DNA of 58,870 nt from a virus, in the IMG/VR virus record IMGVR_UViG_3300047564_002916, positions 1-58,870 of that record. One strand, given 5' to 3'. This document shows positions 34,320 to 41,081 of this stretch, piece after piece (position 1 is the first letter of the stretch; each line of letters opens with the position of its first letter). The translations under genes and the position numbers were made by a program. Under the pieces are notes generated by a model that searched no databases, was not told the origin of the DNA, and saw nothing but the letters and a program-made list of their open reading frames with translations.

Positions 34320-35654
34320 ATGTATTTTTCATTCATACCAAACATAGAGTACGACAAAAAACCAATTCAGTATCCATTTTCTGAATCAGATTTTGTTGTA
34401 GCTAAAAATTTCTTTAGAAGATATCAAGTAAATCCAGATGTCTTTTCATACTCAGTTTACTTTAAAAAATATGCTATCCAAGATGGTGATAGATTAGATA
34501 CTATTGCCGAAGCAGCATACGGTAATTCTTTTTATGATTGGGTAATTGCTTTAACTAACAATATGATAAATCCTTTGTTTGATTTACCATTATCAAGTGA
34601 TGATCTAAGAAAATACTTAGAATCAAAATACGACGATCCATATTCAACAATCAAACATTATGAAGTAATTAGTAACCAAGAGCAAATTGAAGCTTTTGGA
34701 AAAGTTATTATTCAAGGTGGCACTATAGTTGACGAAACTTTTTATAATAGTTCTGAGAGATATATTGTTGGCACGTTACCACAGGTAGATCCAACCGTAG
34801 AAACTATTCCCATTAATAAAGTAATTGATACTAGAATAACTACAAACATTCAAGAATTTAATGGCACTTATATCGCCCCAAACGGAACTGGAGTAGGAAG
34901 TAATGGTGGATTTGCTGTAGGTCCACATTTAAAATTTGGAAATATTAAAGGTGGAGTAAGATGGGCTACATTAAAAGCTATTGATGCTACAAATTTCGAA
35001 AGTGTAGAAGGATTAGTTATACGAGGGAATGATACCAACGGAGGAGAAGTTCCTGATATCGCTGGGGAAGAAGAATTGAGGTTACAGTATCAGGTTGGTG
35101 GAACAGATCCCGACGAATGGATTACTATTGGAGTTATTGTTCCGACAACATCCGAAGGCAGCAATGCTGGAGACGAATTTAATTTGTACTCAATTAACTT
35201 ACCAGAGGGAGCTAAACAAAACAATACATTTTTCAGATTATATCAAATTAGTAGTAGTGGTCCTAGCAATGATCATTACGGTATTCGTAGTATAGAATTT
35301 AAAGGATCATATGAAAAAATAACACCTCTTGATTACGAGGTAATTCCGTTAGATCAAAACTCTTATATAATTGATGGAGTATATTGGAAATACGATGGTC
35401 AAAATTGGACCAGAAAAATTTCAACAGGTGTCAAATATAATATCAATAATATTATAACAGAAATTCCTGGGCAACAATTATGCCAACCTGTATATATTTT
35501 TGAATACGAAGAACAACAAAATGAAAAGAAAAGAGAAATTTATTTATTGAAACCATCTTACTTAGATGCTTTCTTAACTGACTTTAGAAAGACAAATTTA
35601 TATGGTAAGTCAAGTGACTTTATTAACAATAGATTAAAACGAACTGGCATATAA
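34320..35654 (+). CDS. 53: gp53 baseplate wedge protein (444 aa)
   Basis: The N-terminal 120 residues match gp53: M-Y-F-S-F-I-P-N-I-x-Y-D, F-F-R-R-Y-Q-V, D-R-L-D-T-I-A-E-A-A-Y-G-N-S-F-Y-D-W-V-I-A-L-T-N-N (LysM-like) and L-P-L-S-S-D-D-L-R-K-Y. The protein is much longer than T4 gp53 (about 200 aa). Residues about 160-340 look like an inserted beta-sandwich or carbohydrate-binding-like domain (G-T-Y-I-A-P-N-G, F-F-R-L-Y-Q-I-S). The C-terminal part resumes a gp53-like end (K-P-S-Y-L-D-A-F-L-T-D-F-R-K). The inserted module may add host-contact function. That is inference. Confidence 0.8.
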   Translation: MYFSFIPNIEYDKKPIQYPFSESDFVVAKNFFRRYQVNPDVFSYSVYFKKYAIQDGDRLDTIAEAAYGNSFYDWVIALTNNMINPLFDLPLSSDDLRKYLESKYDDPYSTIKHYEVISNQEQIEAFGKVIIQGGTIVDETFYNSSERYIVGTLPQVDPTVETIPINKVIDTRITTNIQEFNGTYIAPNGTGVGSNGGFAVGPHLKFGNIKGGVRWATLKAIDATNFESVEGLVIRGNDTNGGEVPDIAGEEELRLQYQVGGTDPDEWITIGVIVPTTSEGSNAGDEFNLYSINLPEGAKQNNTFFRLYQISSSGPSNDHYGIRSIEFKGSYEKITPLDYEVIPLDQNSYIIDGVYWKYDGQNWTRKISTGVKYNINNIITEIPGQQLCQPVYIFEYEEQQNEKKREIYLLKPSYLDAFLTDFRKTNLYGKSSDFINNRLKRTGI

Positions 35655-35680
35655 AAAAGGGGGCTTACGCCCCCTTAATT
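35653..35680. terminator. Bidirectional terminator between gp53 and gp32
   Basis: A GGGGGC-TTAC-GCCCCC stem is flanked by A-run and TTAATT, in the 29 bp between the convergent gp53 and gp32 genes. It can serve both strands. Confidence 0.75.
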
Positions 35681-35683
35681 GTA

Positions 35684-36568
35684 TCAATCTTCTTCAGCCA
35701 AACGAGCGAAGTAACTCAGAGCATCATCATCTTCATCAGATTTAAACGACGGAGTAGAAACAGGTTCACGCTCACGAGTCACGGTAGCGACAGGAGCAGG
35801 ATCTTCATCTTCCTCATACTGAGCCTGACGAACTTCGGGAGCAGTATTCAGAACAGCACTCATACGAGTTTCGAGTTCTTCATAAGTCTTAAATTCACCA
35901 GCATTAGTGAAAGCTTCGAGAGAATACTCTTGCTTCCAAATAGCTTCTAGCTCGTCATCATCGTTGCTAAGAACAGCAGGAGCAGCAAACTCAGAAGCAT
36001 CATAGTTCCAGTAACCACCAATGGTACGGATCTTGATTTTGAAGTTAGCTCCTTCCCAAAGATCAAAGACATTTACAGGAGTCTCATCTTGAAACTCAGG
36101 TTGCATGGCAGCAAGAATCTTATCATGAATCTTCTTACCATACTTGAACAAGAACACCTTACCATTATTGTCTGGGTTCTTAGGATCGTTTACAACATAG
36201 ATGTTGCTGTAGTAAGAAAGCTTACGCTTACGCTGACGAGCTACATCTTTATCAGATTCATGACCACTGTTCCACAGCTTAGTGTTGGTGGCACAGATGG
36301 GGCACTTATCACCATTGGTGGTGGGGCAGTTATCAATCAGCCAACCACCAGGACCTTTGAAGGCATGGTTGTAAACTTTAGCCCAAGGCACGCTCTCTCC
36401 TTCGGGAGCGGGCAGGAAACGGACAACGGCATAGCCGTTACCCGAAGCGTCAAGTTCGGGCTTCCAGAGCCTATCGTCGGCACCATTGTTGGTGCTGGAC
36501 TTTTCAAGCTCCTTCTGGAGAAACTCGAAACTGCTCTGGGACTTACGCTTAAGATCAGCAAAAGACAT
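35684..36568 (-). CDS. 32: gp32 single-stranded DNA-binding protein (294 aa)
   Basis: The protein has the N-terminal cooperativity segment, K-R-K-S-Q-S-S, followed by an OB-fold core with Y-A-V-V-R-F-L-P-A, and a zinc-binding block I-D-N-C-P-T-T-N-G-D-K-C-P-I-C. An acidic C-terminal tail ends D-D-D-A-L-S-Y-F-A-R-L-A-E-E-D. These are the hallmarks of T4 gp32. It coats ssDNA during replication and recombination and recruits partners through its acidic tail. A sigma70-type promoter folded into a hairpin lies just upstream (36624-36665). Confidence 0.93.
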   Translation of the reverse strand: MSFADLKRKSQSSFEFLQKELEKSSTNNGADDRLWKPELDASGNGYAVVRFLPAPEGESVPWAKVYNHAFKGPGGWLIDNCPTTNGDKCPICATNTKLWNSGHESDKDVARQRKRKLSYYSNIYVVNDPKNPDNNGKVFLFKYGKKIHDKILAAMQPEFQDETPVNVFDLWEGANFKIKIRTIGGYWNYDASEFAAPAVLSNDDDELEAIWKQEYSLEAFTNAGEFKTYEELETRMSAVLNTAPEVRQAQYEEDEDPAPVATVTREREPVSTPSFKSDEDDDALSYFARLAEED

Positions 36569-36623
36569 ACGGATTTCCTTGGATAATTTGGATTTGGCTT
36601 GTGTGACGCTGAATCACCTAGAC

Positions 36624-36665
36624 ATCATAGCACAGGCTCAAGGGAGCGTCAATCCCCTTGAGCCT
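36624..36665 (-). promoter_or_regulatory. Early promoter for gp32 inside a hairpin at the end of the DUF1825 gene
   Basis: -35 TTGACG (36647-36652) and -10 TATGAT (36624-36629) are 17 bp apart. The -35 lies in the loop of an 11-bp stem (AGGCTCAAGGG pairing with CCCTTGAGCCT, 36634-36665) that spans the stop codon of the upstream gene. No clear T-run follows. Confidence 0.75.
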
Positions 36666-36990
36666 CTAGTTGGTCTTTCATGACACGGACTTTCTCAAGT
36701 AAGTCATCAAACATAGCCCCCATGGTCTTGCCAGGAGTAGCTCCAAGCATAACAGCAGCTTGCTTCATGCTTTCAGCCATCTCCATGGCTTCGGGATCAT
36801 CGCTTAAACAAATTCTAGCATGAAAGATTTTTTGTTTTTCGATCAGTTGTTCCATCACTTCAAAATATTGAAGTTTCTTTTCCTTGTTTAAAACAGCAAA
36901 AGCAACCATAGATCTCATACAGAACTGTTGAAGTTCTGCCATTTCTTGAAGATCACCCCGAACCATTTCGGATTTAAAAAAGTTTCCCAT
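36649..36990 (-). CDS. DUF1825-family protein (113 aa)
   Basis: The protein matches the small cyanobacterial DUF1825 family in layout: M-G-x-F-F-x-S-E-x-V at the start, a long helix ending with L-Q-Y-F-E-V-M-E-Q-L-I-E-K-Q-K-I-F-H-A-R, and a C-terminal M-L-G-A-T-P-G-x-T-M-x-x-M-F-x-x-L-L-E. It probably came from a host. It is 2 nt downstream of gp33, which suggests a role at the transcription or replication stage, but no biochemical function is established to my knowledge. A hairpin with the gp32 promoter overlaps its stop. Confidence 0.75.
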   Translation of the reverse strand: MGNFFKSEMVRGDLQEMAELQQFCMRSMVAFAVLNKEKKLQYFEVMEQLIEKQKIFHARICLSDDPEAMEMAESMKQAAVMLGATPGKTMGAMFDDLLEKVRVMKDQLEAQGD

Positions 36991-36992
36991 AG

Positions 36993-37238
36993 TTATACAA
37001 GCATGAGTTTTGCTCGTGAAGTTTTCTTCATGAAGTTAAGCTTCTGAGCATCGTATTTAAGTTTTTCTTTTAGTGGCTTTGACATCAGTTTAGAAACTGA
37101 TTCAATTTCAATCTCATTATGTTCACAGTAGTGAATGATAGCATCAATATAATTCATTGAATTGTCGTGAGCTATTTTTTCAACCTCCTGAGCAAACTTA
37201 GTAGGCGTCATAAAATTATTCTCTAATATTTCTTTCAT
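36993..37238 (-). CDS. 33: gp33-like late transcription accessory protein (81 aa)
   Basis: The pattern M-T-P-T-x-F-A-Q-E-V-E-K-I, Y-I-D-A-I-I-H-Y-C-E-x-N-E-I-E-I-E-S-V and P-L-K-E-K-L-K-Y-D-A-Q-x-L-N-F-x-K-K-T-S-R-A-K is that of the cyanophage gp33 family. In T4, gp33 links the sliding clamp, RNA polymerase and the late sigma factor gp55 at TATAAATA promoters. This fits the many late promoters in the window. It overlaps the upstream nuclease gene by 23 nt. Confidence 0.75.
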   Translation of the reverse strand: MKEILENNFMTPTKFAQEVEKIAHDNSMNYIDAIIHYCEHNEIEIESVSKLMSKPLKEKLKYDAQKLNFMKKTSRAKLMLV

Positions 37239-37908
37239 ACCTCTGTTCGTATTCTTGAATGTATTGTTGTAATTTAATAAAATATTCTTTTTTGGGAGGC
37301 TGAATACTCACTTGTGTTTCGCCGTTTTCACAAGCAACAATAGTAACTAACTGCTCTACCTTCAGATTATAAAGTTCCTGTAGCATACAAGCATATGCCA
37401 CTTCTTGAACGTAATAATCGTAGAGATACTCTTCTTTCTTTTCTTCGGCTGAAGTTTTAAAGTCGATGATAGAAAGTTTACCGTTGTACTCAGCAATACA
37501 ATCTACACGACCAGCAATTCCAAGAGTGTCAGAATAAAGGCCAGCCTCTTGTAAGTATATGTTATTTATATTATCAAGAATTTTACGTGAGGAATTGAAC
37601 ATAATCCAAACCAAAGGATATTCCTTATAAAGATCTACATTATGTTCGTTGTTCAGGTAATTCTCTACCAGTTTATGATAACGATTACCACGAGTAGTGG
37701 AGCGAGAAGAGATTCGGTTTGCTTTATCCTCACCAACTCTCGCCCGCCACTTAGCAATGATTTCCTTTTTCTTTGGGTTGTTGCTAATCACAGTGGTAAC
37801 TGATTTGTGCTTTTGTCCAGTGGGAGTATTGTAATACCTCCGACCTTCAATCATAACGGTGTTCATTTCAATAGGCTCAATCAGCCCAACATGATTAAAA
37901 ACTTTCAT
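37216..37908 (-). CDS. PD-(D/E)XK nuclease, exonuclease-like (230 aa)
   Basis: The core G-I-A-G-R-V-D-C-I-A-E-Y-N-G-K-L-S-I-I-D-F-K-T-S has the RecB/Cas4-type nuclease motif (G-R-V-D, then I-I-D-F-K-T-S). It is followed by the Q-E-V-A-Y-A motif (Y-Y-V-Q-E-V-A-Y-A) typical of RecB-like exonucleases. The N-terminal S-V-T-T-V-I-S and R-G-N-R-Y-H-K-L-V-E segment also fits. It probably acts in DNA recombination or degradation. It lies directly behind phoH in the same operon. Confidence 0.8.
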   Translation of the reverse strand: MKVFNHVGLIEPIEMNTVMIEGRRYYNTPTGQKHKSVTTVISNNPKKKEIIAKWRARVGEDKANRISSRSTTRGNRYHKLVENYLNNEHNVDLYKEYPLVWIMFNSSRKILDNINNIYLQEAGLYSDTLGIAGRVDCIAEYNGKLSIIDFKTSAEEKKEEYLYDYYVQEVAYACMLQELYNLKVEQLVTIVACENGETQVSIQPPKKEYFIKLQQYIQEYEQRYERNIRE

Positions 37909-38661
37909 TTACATTCCCAAATTAATTTTAGCGATAAGATAAGACTTCACAAGACCAGAGCGAACGATGTCTTCAATACCAAATTCGATAAGTGAAAACT
38001 CATCCATGTTCTGAAGAATTCGTTGGAAATCAATGATACCAGTTCGTTCGTTAGTACGTTGTAGGTCCGACTGACTAGCATCACCACAGAACATAATCTT
38101 ACTATCTTGACCGATACGAGTCATAATAGAATCAAGTTCGTGGAAGTTAAGGTTCTGACATTCATCAACAATTACAATTGAATTGTCGAGGGTAGAACCA
38201 CGAAGGAAAGATGTACTCCAGAAACTGATTGTTTCTTGTTGTTTGAGGTTGTCGTACAACATGTCAAACGAAGGATCGTCTGGCAGCTCAAACATATACT
38301 TTACCATATTCTTGTATGGGATTTGGTAAAGCGATGACTTGTCTTCGTGTGTGCCAGGAAGGAAACCAATTTCTCTAGTAGCAACTAGAGAGCGAACGAT
38401 GTAAATCTTTTCGTAAGGTGTTTTTTCATCTAGAACATCACGAAGAGCAAGGTAGAGGGCAACGAATGTCTTACCCGTTCCAGCGGCACCATAGGCAAAG
38501 ATGTTTTGACCAGTTCCATATTGTTCAAACATTTTAGTTTGATTTTCTGTAAGAGGTTCAATGTCAAGAAGATAATCTGAATTGATTGGCTTCTTTCTTC
38601 TCATTTGCTTAGCACTCATACCATTAAGGTCTGGAGTATTTCTTTTTCTTGCTCTTGGCAT
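37909..38661 (-). CDS. phoH: PhoH-like P-loop ATPase (250 aa)
   Basis: Walker A is G-A-A-G-T-G-K-T and Walker B is S-I-V-I-V-D-E-C-Q-N. The middle has L-V-A-T-R-E-I-G-F-L-P-G-T and later C-G-D-A-S-Q-S-D-L, the standard PhoH pattern. phoH is one of the most frequent auxiliary genes in marine phages. Its function in infection is still uncertain and a phosphate-starvation role should not be assumed. The gene abuts the downstream nuclease gene. Confidence 0.9.
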   Translation of the reverse strand: MPRARKRNTPDLNGMSAKQMRRKKPINSDYLLDIEPLTENQTKMFEQYGTGQNIFAYGAAGTGKTFVALYLALRDVLDEKTPYEKIYIVRSLVATREIGFLPGTHEDKSSLYQIPYKNMVKYMFELPDDPSFDMLYDNLKQQETISFWSTSFLRGSTLDNSIVIVDECQNLNFHELDSIMTRIGQDSKIMFCGDASQSDLQRTNERTGIIDFQRILQNMDEFSLIEFGIEDIVRSGLVKSYLIAKINLGM

Positions 38662-38681
38662 AGTTGTTTATAGTGATTAAT

Positions 38682-38924
38682 TTACCATTGAACACGAGAA
38701 CCAGGGGCTTTTGCCACTTTGTTCTTCATAATATCAGCCCAACCTGGATGAGTTTTATTCATCTTGTCTTTCCAATCTCCGACTTCACCAACGCCAGCTA
38801 CACCAGCGGACCAATCCTTATCCCATTGGGGATTATCTTTTCTCCACTGATCATACTCCACCATTGACATGTAGAGTTCTTGTTTCTCTCCAGTTTCTTT
38901 ATGAATTACAGGGTATGTTGGCAT
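38682..38924 (-). CDS. Conserved phage hypothetical protein (80 aa)
   Basis: The protein starts MPTYPVIHKETGEKQELYMS, which resembles the first strand of FmdB-like regulators but lacks their cysteine pairs. The middle has W-R-K-D-N-P-Q-W-D-K-D-W and the C-terminal part is Gly/Lys-rich (W-A-D-I-M-K-N-K-V-A-K). The ATG overlaps the thyX stop as TGATG, so translational coupling is likely. A GTG start at 38933 is an alternative. Function is unknown. Confidence 0.65.
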   Translation of the reverse strand: MPTYPVIHKETGEKQELYMSMVEYDQWRKDNPQWDKDWSAGVAGVGEVGDWKDKMNKTHPGWADIMKNKVAKAPGSRVQW

Positions 38925-39616
38925 CAGTTCCACTCCAAAGCTTGGGCAACAGTCGGGAATTGTGTAGAGAAAATTTCTTTACACATCTCAGCAATTTCCA
39001 TGTGCTCTTTTTGAGTACCATTTGCTGAGCGTAATTCTATATAGTGTACCCATGACCGTACAGATCCAGTCATATAAATTCTGGTTGGTACTGCCAAAGG
39101 CAATACAAACCTCGAACATTCCTTAGCAACTCCAGCGCCAAGCATATCATCATACAATTCTTGTGCTTCAGCAAACAGCATTTTCATTCGTCGCTGGAAA
39201 GCAATCACAAGTTCAGGATCAAGATCATCAATAGAATTCTGACGATTCTTAGTATCCTGACGACGAAGTTCGGGCAAAGGAATTTCTTCGGTCAGAAGAT
39301 TAGTGTCAGCGTAACGTTGTGAAAATTCTTGATATGTAAATGAACGGTGCCGCAAAATTTGAGCCGCCAGTCCACGAGTAGTATTGATTTCTAGGGTCAT
39401 GTGTGCCTGTTCAAAGACACTCCAATGTCCATGCTGAATACAATATTTAAGCAGCCCCGAGATCTTCGGGTTGTCCTGGTTGTTCGGGTTGCTCACTCTC
39501 GCTACATACGCCATCATCTCCTCTGCTTTCGGTGTCACTGTCACCAGCTTCACTGATTGGTTGTTCAAAGATCGTTGGATCGACGGTGTATCCAAATCCA
39601 CGGGTTGCTCGCTCAT
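38924..39616 (-). CDS. thyX: Flavin-dependent thymidylate synthase ThyX (230 aa)
   Basis: The ThyX signature R-H-R-x7-S is present as RHRSFTYQEFS, followed by Q-R-Y. H-W-S-V-F-E-Q-A-H-M and the C-terminal L-P-L-A-V-P-T-R-I-Y-M-T-G-S-V-R-S-W-V-H-Y match the family. It makes dTMP from dUMP using methylene-tetrahydrofolate and FAD. The ATG chosen (MSEQPVDLD) leaves a normal length. About 170 nt of its 5' end overlap the 100-aa gene in another frame. Confidence 0.9.
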   Translation of the reverse strand: MSEQPVDLDTPSIQRSLNNQSVKLVTVTPKAEEMMAYVARVSNPNNQDNPKISGLLKYCIQHGHWSVFEQAHMTLEINTTRGLAAQILRHRSFTYQEFSQRYADTNLLTEEIPLPELRRQDTKNRQNSIDDLDPELVIAFQRRMKMLFAEAQELYDDMLGAGVAKECSRFVLPLAVPTRIYMTGSVRSWVHYIELRSANGTQKEHMEIAEMCKEIFSTQFPTVAQALEWN

Positions 39617-39749
39617 AGTCTGTAAGATTTTTCCGAAGTTTTTTAATTTGATGCCGACGCTTAAGAATCTCGACATATTGATCTGTACTATATTTTGGGT
39701 CTCCTAATGCCTGGGTAAGCATTTTGGTAGCCCGCTTTAATGAAGTCAT
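39447..39749 (-). CDS. Hypothetical protein overlapping thyX (100 aa)
   Basis: The N-terminal 65 residues (from MTSLKRATKMLTQALGDPKY to R-G-F-G-Y-T-V-D-P) look like an ordered helical protein with K-R-R-H-Q-I-K-K-L-R. The C-terminal 35 residues are acidic and Glu/Gln/Pro-rich and are read in a different frame over the start of thyX. This suggests overprinting of the tail. A sigma70-type promoter inside a terminator hairpin lies directly upstream (39773-39807). No function is recognised. Confidence 0.65.
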   Translation of the reverse strand: MTSLKRATKMLTQALGDPKYSTDQYVEILKRRHQIKKLRKNLTDYERATRGFGYTVDPTIFEQPISEAGDSDTESRGDDGVCSESEQPEQPGQPEDLGAA

Positions 39750-39772
39750 AAAATCAAAGCAGATTTGTTCGT

Positions 39773-39807
39773 ATCATAACACAAAAAAAGGGGGCTGTCA
39801 AGCCCCC
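39773..39807 (-). promoter_or_regulatory. Terminator hairpin with early promoter in it
   Basis: GGGGGC-TTGACA-GCCCCC followed by TTTTTTT is a terminator whose 6-nt loop is a consensus -35 (39796-39801). The T-run forms part of the 17-bp spacer to a -10 TATGAT (39773-39778). It ends the small-peptide transcript and starts the thyX-phoH-gp33 unit. Confidence 0.85.
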
Positions 39808-39814
39808 GTCTGAT

Positions 39815-39898
39815 TTATTTCATCGCCATTACCATCTGAGCTTGGTGTAGACGATTTTGTTTTTGAATTTGTTTACGAATAACATTCAACCAATTCAT
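39815..39898 (-). CDS. Small peptide (27 aa)
   Basis: The ORF encodes MNWLNVIRKQIQKQNRLHQA and a Met-rich end. A perfect AGGAGGT ribosome-binding site lies 5 nt before the ATG. The start overlaps the stop of the preceding 52-aa gene (ATGA). It is the second peptide gene downstream of the glutamine-riboswitch-like leader. Function is unknown. The strong ribosome-binding site and coupling are the evidence that it is translated. Confidence 0.65.
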   Translation of the reverse strand: MNWLNVIRKQIQKQNRLHQAQMVMAMK

Positions 39899-40053
39899 TT
39901 TGCTACCTCCTGATTGTGGCAAGGACGATAGGCAACACCACGATAAGTGTTTGCTGGATGTGCTGGGGCATGTGTTTCGGAATACCACTTTTGATATTCT
40001 TGCTTTGGGGTTTCAGTGTTGTACTTACATCCACGATAAGTTGCTTGTGACAT
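39895..40053 (-). CDS. YRG-motif small protein, DUF4278-like (52 aa)
   Basis: The protein has two Y-R-G elements: A-T-Y-R-G-C-K-Y near the start and N-T-Y-R-G-V-A-Y-R-P near the end. This is the mark of the small cyanobacterial DUF4278 proteins. An AAGGAG site lies 6 nt before the ATG. Peptides of this kind are known as typical neighbours of glutamine-sensing aptamers in cyanobacteria and their phages, and such an element lies directly upstream (40086-40184). Confidence 0.75.
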   Translation of the reverse strand: MSQATYRGCKYNTETPKQEYQKWYSETHAPAHPANTYRGVAYRPCHNQEVAK

Positions 40054-40085
40054 TAGGTTTTCTCCTTAGGGTTTTAAGTTAAAGA

Positions 40086-40184
40086 GCGTTCCTTCAGTCG
40101 GCTTTTGCGTTCGCTATTTCCAAATAGCGAATGAACGATCCGTTCCGAGTCGGCTTACTTCCGTCGCCAATGGCGATGAACGAT
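40086..40184 (-). ncRNA. Tandem glutamine-riboswitch-like aptamers (glnA / Downstream-peptide type)
   Basis: Two adjacent units (40138-40184 and 40086-40139) both begin ATCGTTCAT and end with GGAACG, so CGTTC pairs with GAACG as P1. Unit 1 has P2 CGCC-ATT-GGCG, the segment ACGGAAGTAAG and a small P3 (CCG-ACT-CGG). Unit 2 has a longer P2 (TTCGCTATTT pairing with AAATAGCGAA) and shares AAGCCGACT but lacks the CGGAAGTA block, so it may be variant. The arrangement, repeat in tandem and downstream DUF4278-like peptide match the known glutamine aptamer class. Confidence 0.75.
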
Positions 40185-40219
40185 AGGAGTATTTTAGCAC
40201 TCCTATCGTATCTAGTCAA
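40180..40219 (-). promoter_or_regulatory. Early promoter for the riboswitch-peptide unit, -10 inside an inverted repeat
   Basis: -35 TTGACT (40214-40219) and -10 TAAAAT (40191-40196) are 17 bp apart. The -10 lies in the 8-nt loop of a perfect 11-bp inverted repeat (ACGATAGGAGT with ACTCCTATCGT, 40180-40209). The expected transcript start is at the first base of aptamer 1. Confidence 0.7.
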
Positions 40220-40221
40220 CT

Positions 40222-40247
40222 AATATTGTATTTTTTTATACAATATT
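40222..40247 (-). terminator. AT-rich hairpin after speD
   Basis: A 10-bp stem (AATATTGTAT with ATACAATATT, 6-nt loop) lies 2 nt after the speD stop. A T-run follows only on the plus strand, so it may be a weak terminator or an mRNA 3'-end stabiliser. Confidence 0.4.
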
Positions 40248-40248
40248 T

Positions 40249-40575
40249 TTATCGTATAATATATTCTAATGTGTAATCTTTCGCTTTTAATTGTTCGATG
40301 ATAATGTCACAAGCAATCTTGGGTTCAGAATCTCCACAAGTAAATACATCTACAGCAGCTTCTCCTTTCTCTGGCCAAGTATGAATACTAATATGACTTT
40401 CAGAAAGTAAACAAATTGCTGTCACACCTTGTGGTTTAAATTGGTGTGACATAGTTTGTAGAACATGTGCTCCACATGCTTCTGCCGAATTCTCAAGCAA
40501 ATCACATAGAAAAAACTCATTATCTAATAAAGATAATGAGCATCCATACAGGTTGAGTAAGTAATGCTTTCCCAT
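40249..40575 (-). CDS. speD: S-adenosylmethionine decarboxylase proenzyme (108 aa)
   Basis: The family signature is clear: L-S-E-S-H-I-S-I-H-T-W-P-E, where the Ser before His is the self-cleavage site that yields the pyruvoyl group, then A-A-V-D-V-F-T-C-G. Length fits the class 1B enzymes. It makes decarboxylated SAM for spermidine synthesis, a known cyanophage auxiliary function. The start abuts the stop of the upstream 82-aa ORF. Confidence 0.92.
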   Translation of the reverse strand: MGKHYLLNLYGCSLSLLDNEFFLCDLLENSAEACGAHVLQTMSHQFKPQGVTAICLLSESHISIHTWPEKGEAAVDVFTCGDSEPKIACDIIIEQLKAKDYTLEYIIR

Positions 40576-40824
40576 TTAAATTAACCAAAGTGTATCGTTG
40601 TTTCCTTCACAACATTTTCTAATTTTAATATCATATCCTTTTTCCATAAGCAATCTAGCATCTGGCATAGCCTCTTGTAAATTTGTATAGAAAAAAACTT
40701 CAGAATATTTTTTTGTTAGAACTGCTGTCCCATTTTTATTAATTCTTTTTAATACTTTTGTATCTTTTAAATTATTATTTTTCCAAACTTGAATACAATA
40801 AGTATTTTTCCAGCTTCCTGCCAT
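40576..40824 (-). CDS. Hypothetical protein (82 aa)
   Basis: The protein begins MAGSWKNTYCIQVWKNNNLK and ends K-C-C-E-G-N-N-D-T-L-W-L-I. I do not recognise it. It abuts speD and shares one base with the stop of the next gene upstream, so it is in the same translation-coupled operon. Confidence 0.6.
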   Translation of the reverse strand: MAGSWKNTYCIQVWKNNNLKDTKVLKRINKNGTAVLTKKYSEVFFYTNLQEAMPDARLLMEKGYDIKIRKCCEGNNDTLWLI

Positions 40825-41081
40825 TATCGTTTCCTTTTTTCTTCTTTGGGTGGTTTATTTCCCCAAAGTTTGGGGTTTACTCTACCTTCGGATTGCTTAA
40901 ATGATTTTAATCCTTCACGATATCTATCCCAATAATAATCAAATAATTCAATTTTGTTTCTAGGGATTGCTATATCGTAGGTAATTGCTCCATCAATTTC
41001 ATAAGTTACGATGTATGCTGTGTATGGCAAATTTCGATCATTTGCTAGTTCAGGATCACAGTTTTGATGAAGAATCACCAT
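40824..41081 (-). CDS. Hypothetical protein (85 aa)
   Basis: The start chosen, ATG 41081 (MVILHQNCDPELANDRNLPY), shares its A with the stop of the upstream gene (TGATG). The protein has an acidic middle and a very basic tail (K-P-P-K-E-E-K-R-K-R). No family is recognised. An in-frame extension to 41099 is possible but less likely. Confidence 0.6.
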   Translation of the reverse strand: MVILHQNCDPELANDRNLPYTAYIVTYEIDGAITYDIAIPRNKIELFDYYWDRYREGLKSFKQSEGRVNPKLWGNKPPKEEKRKR

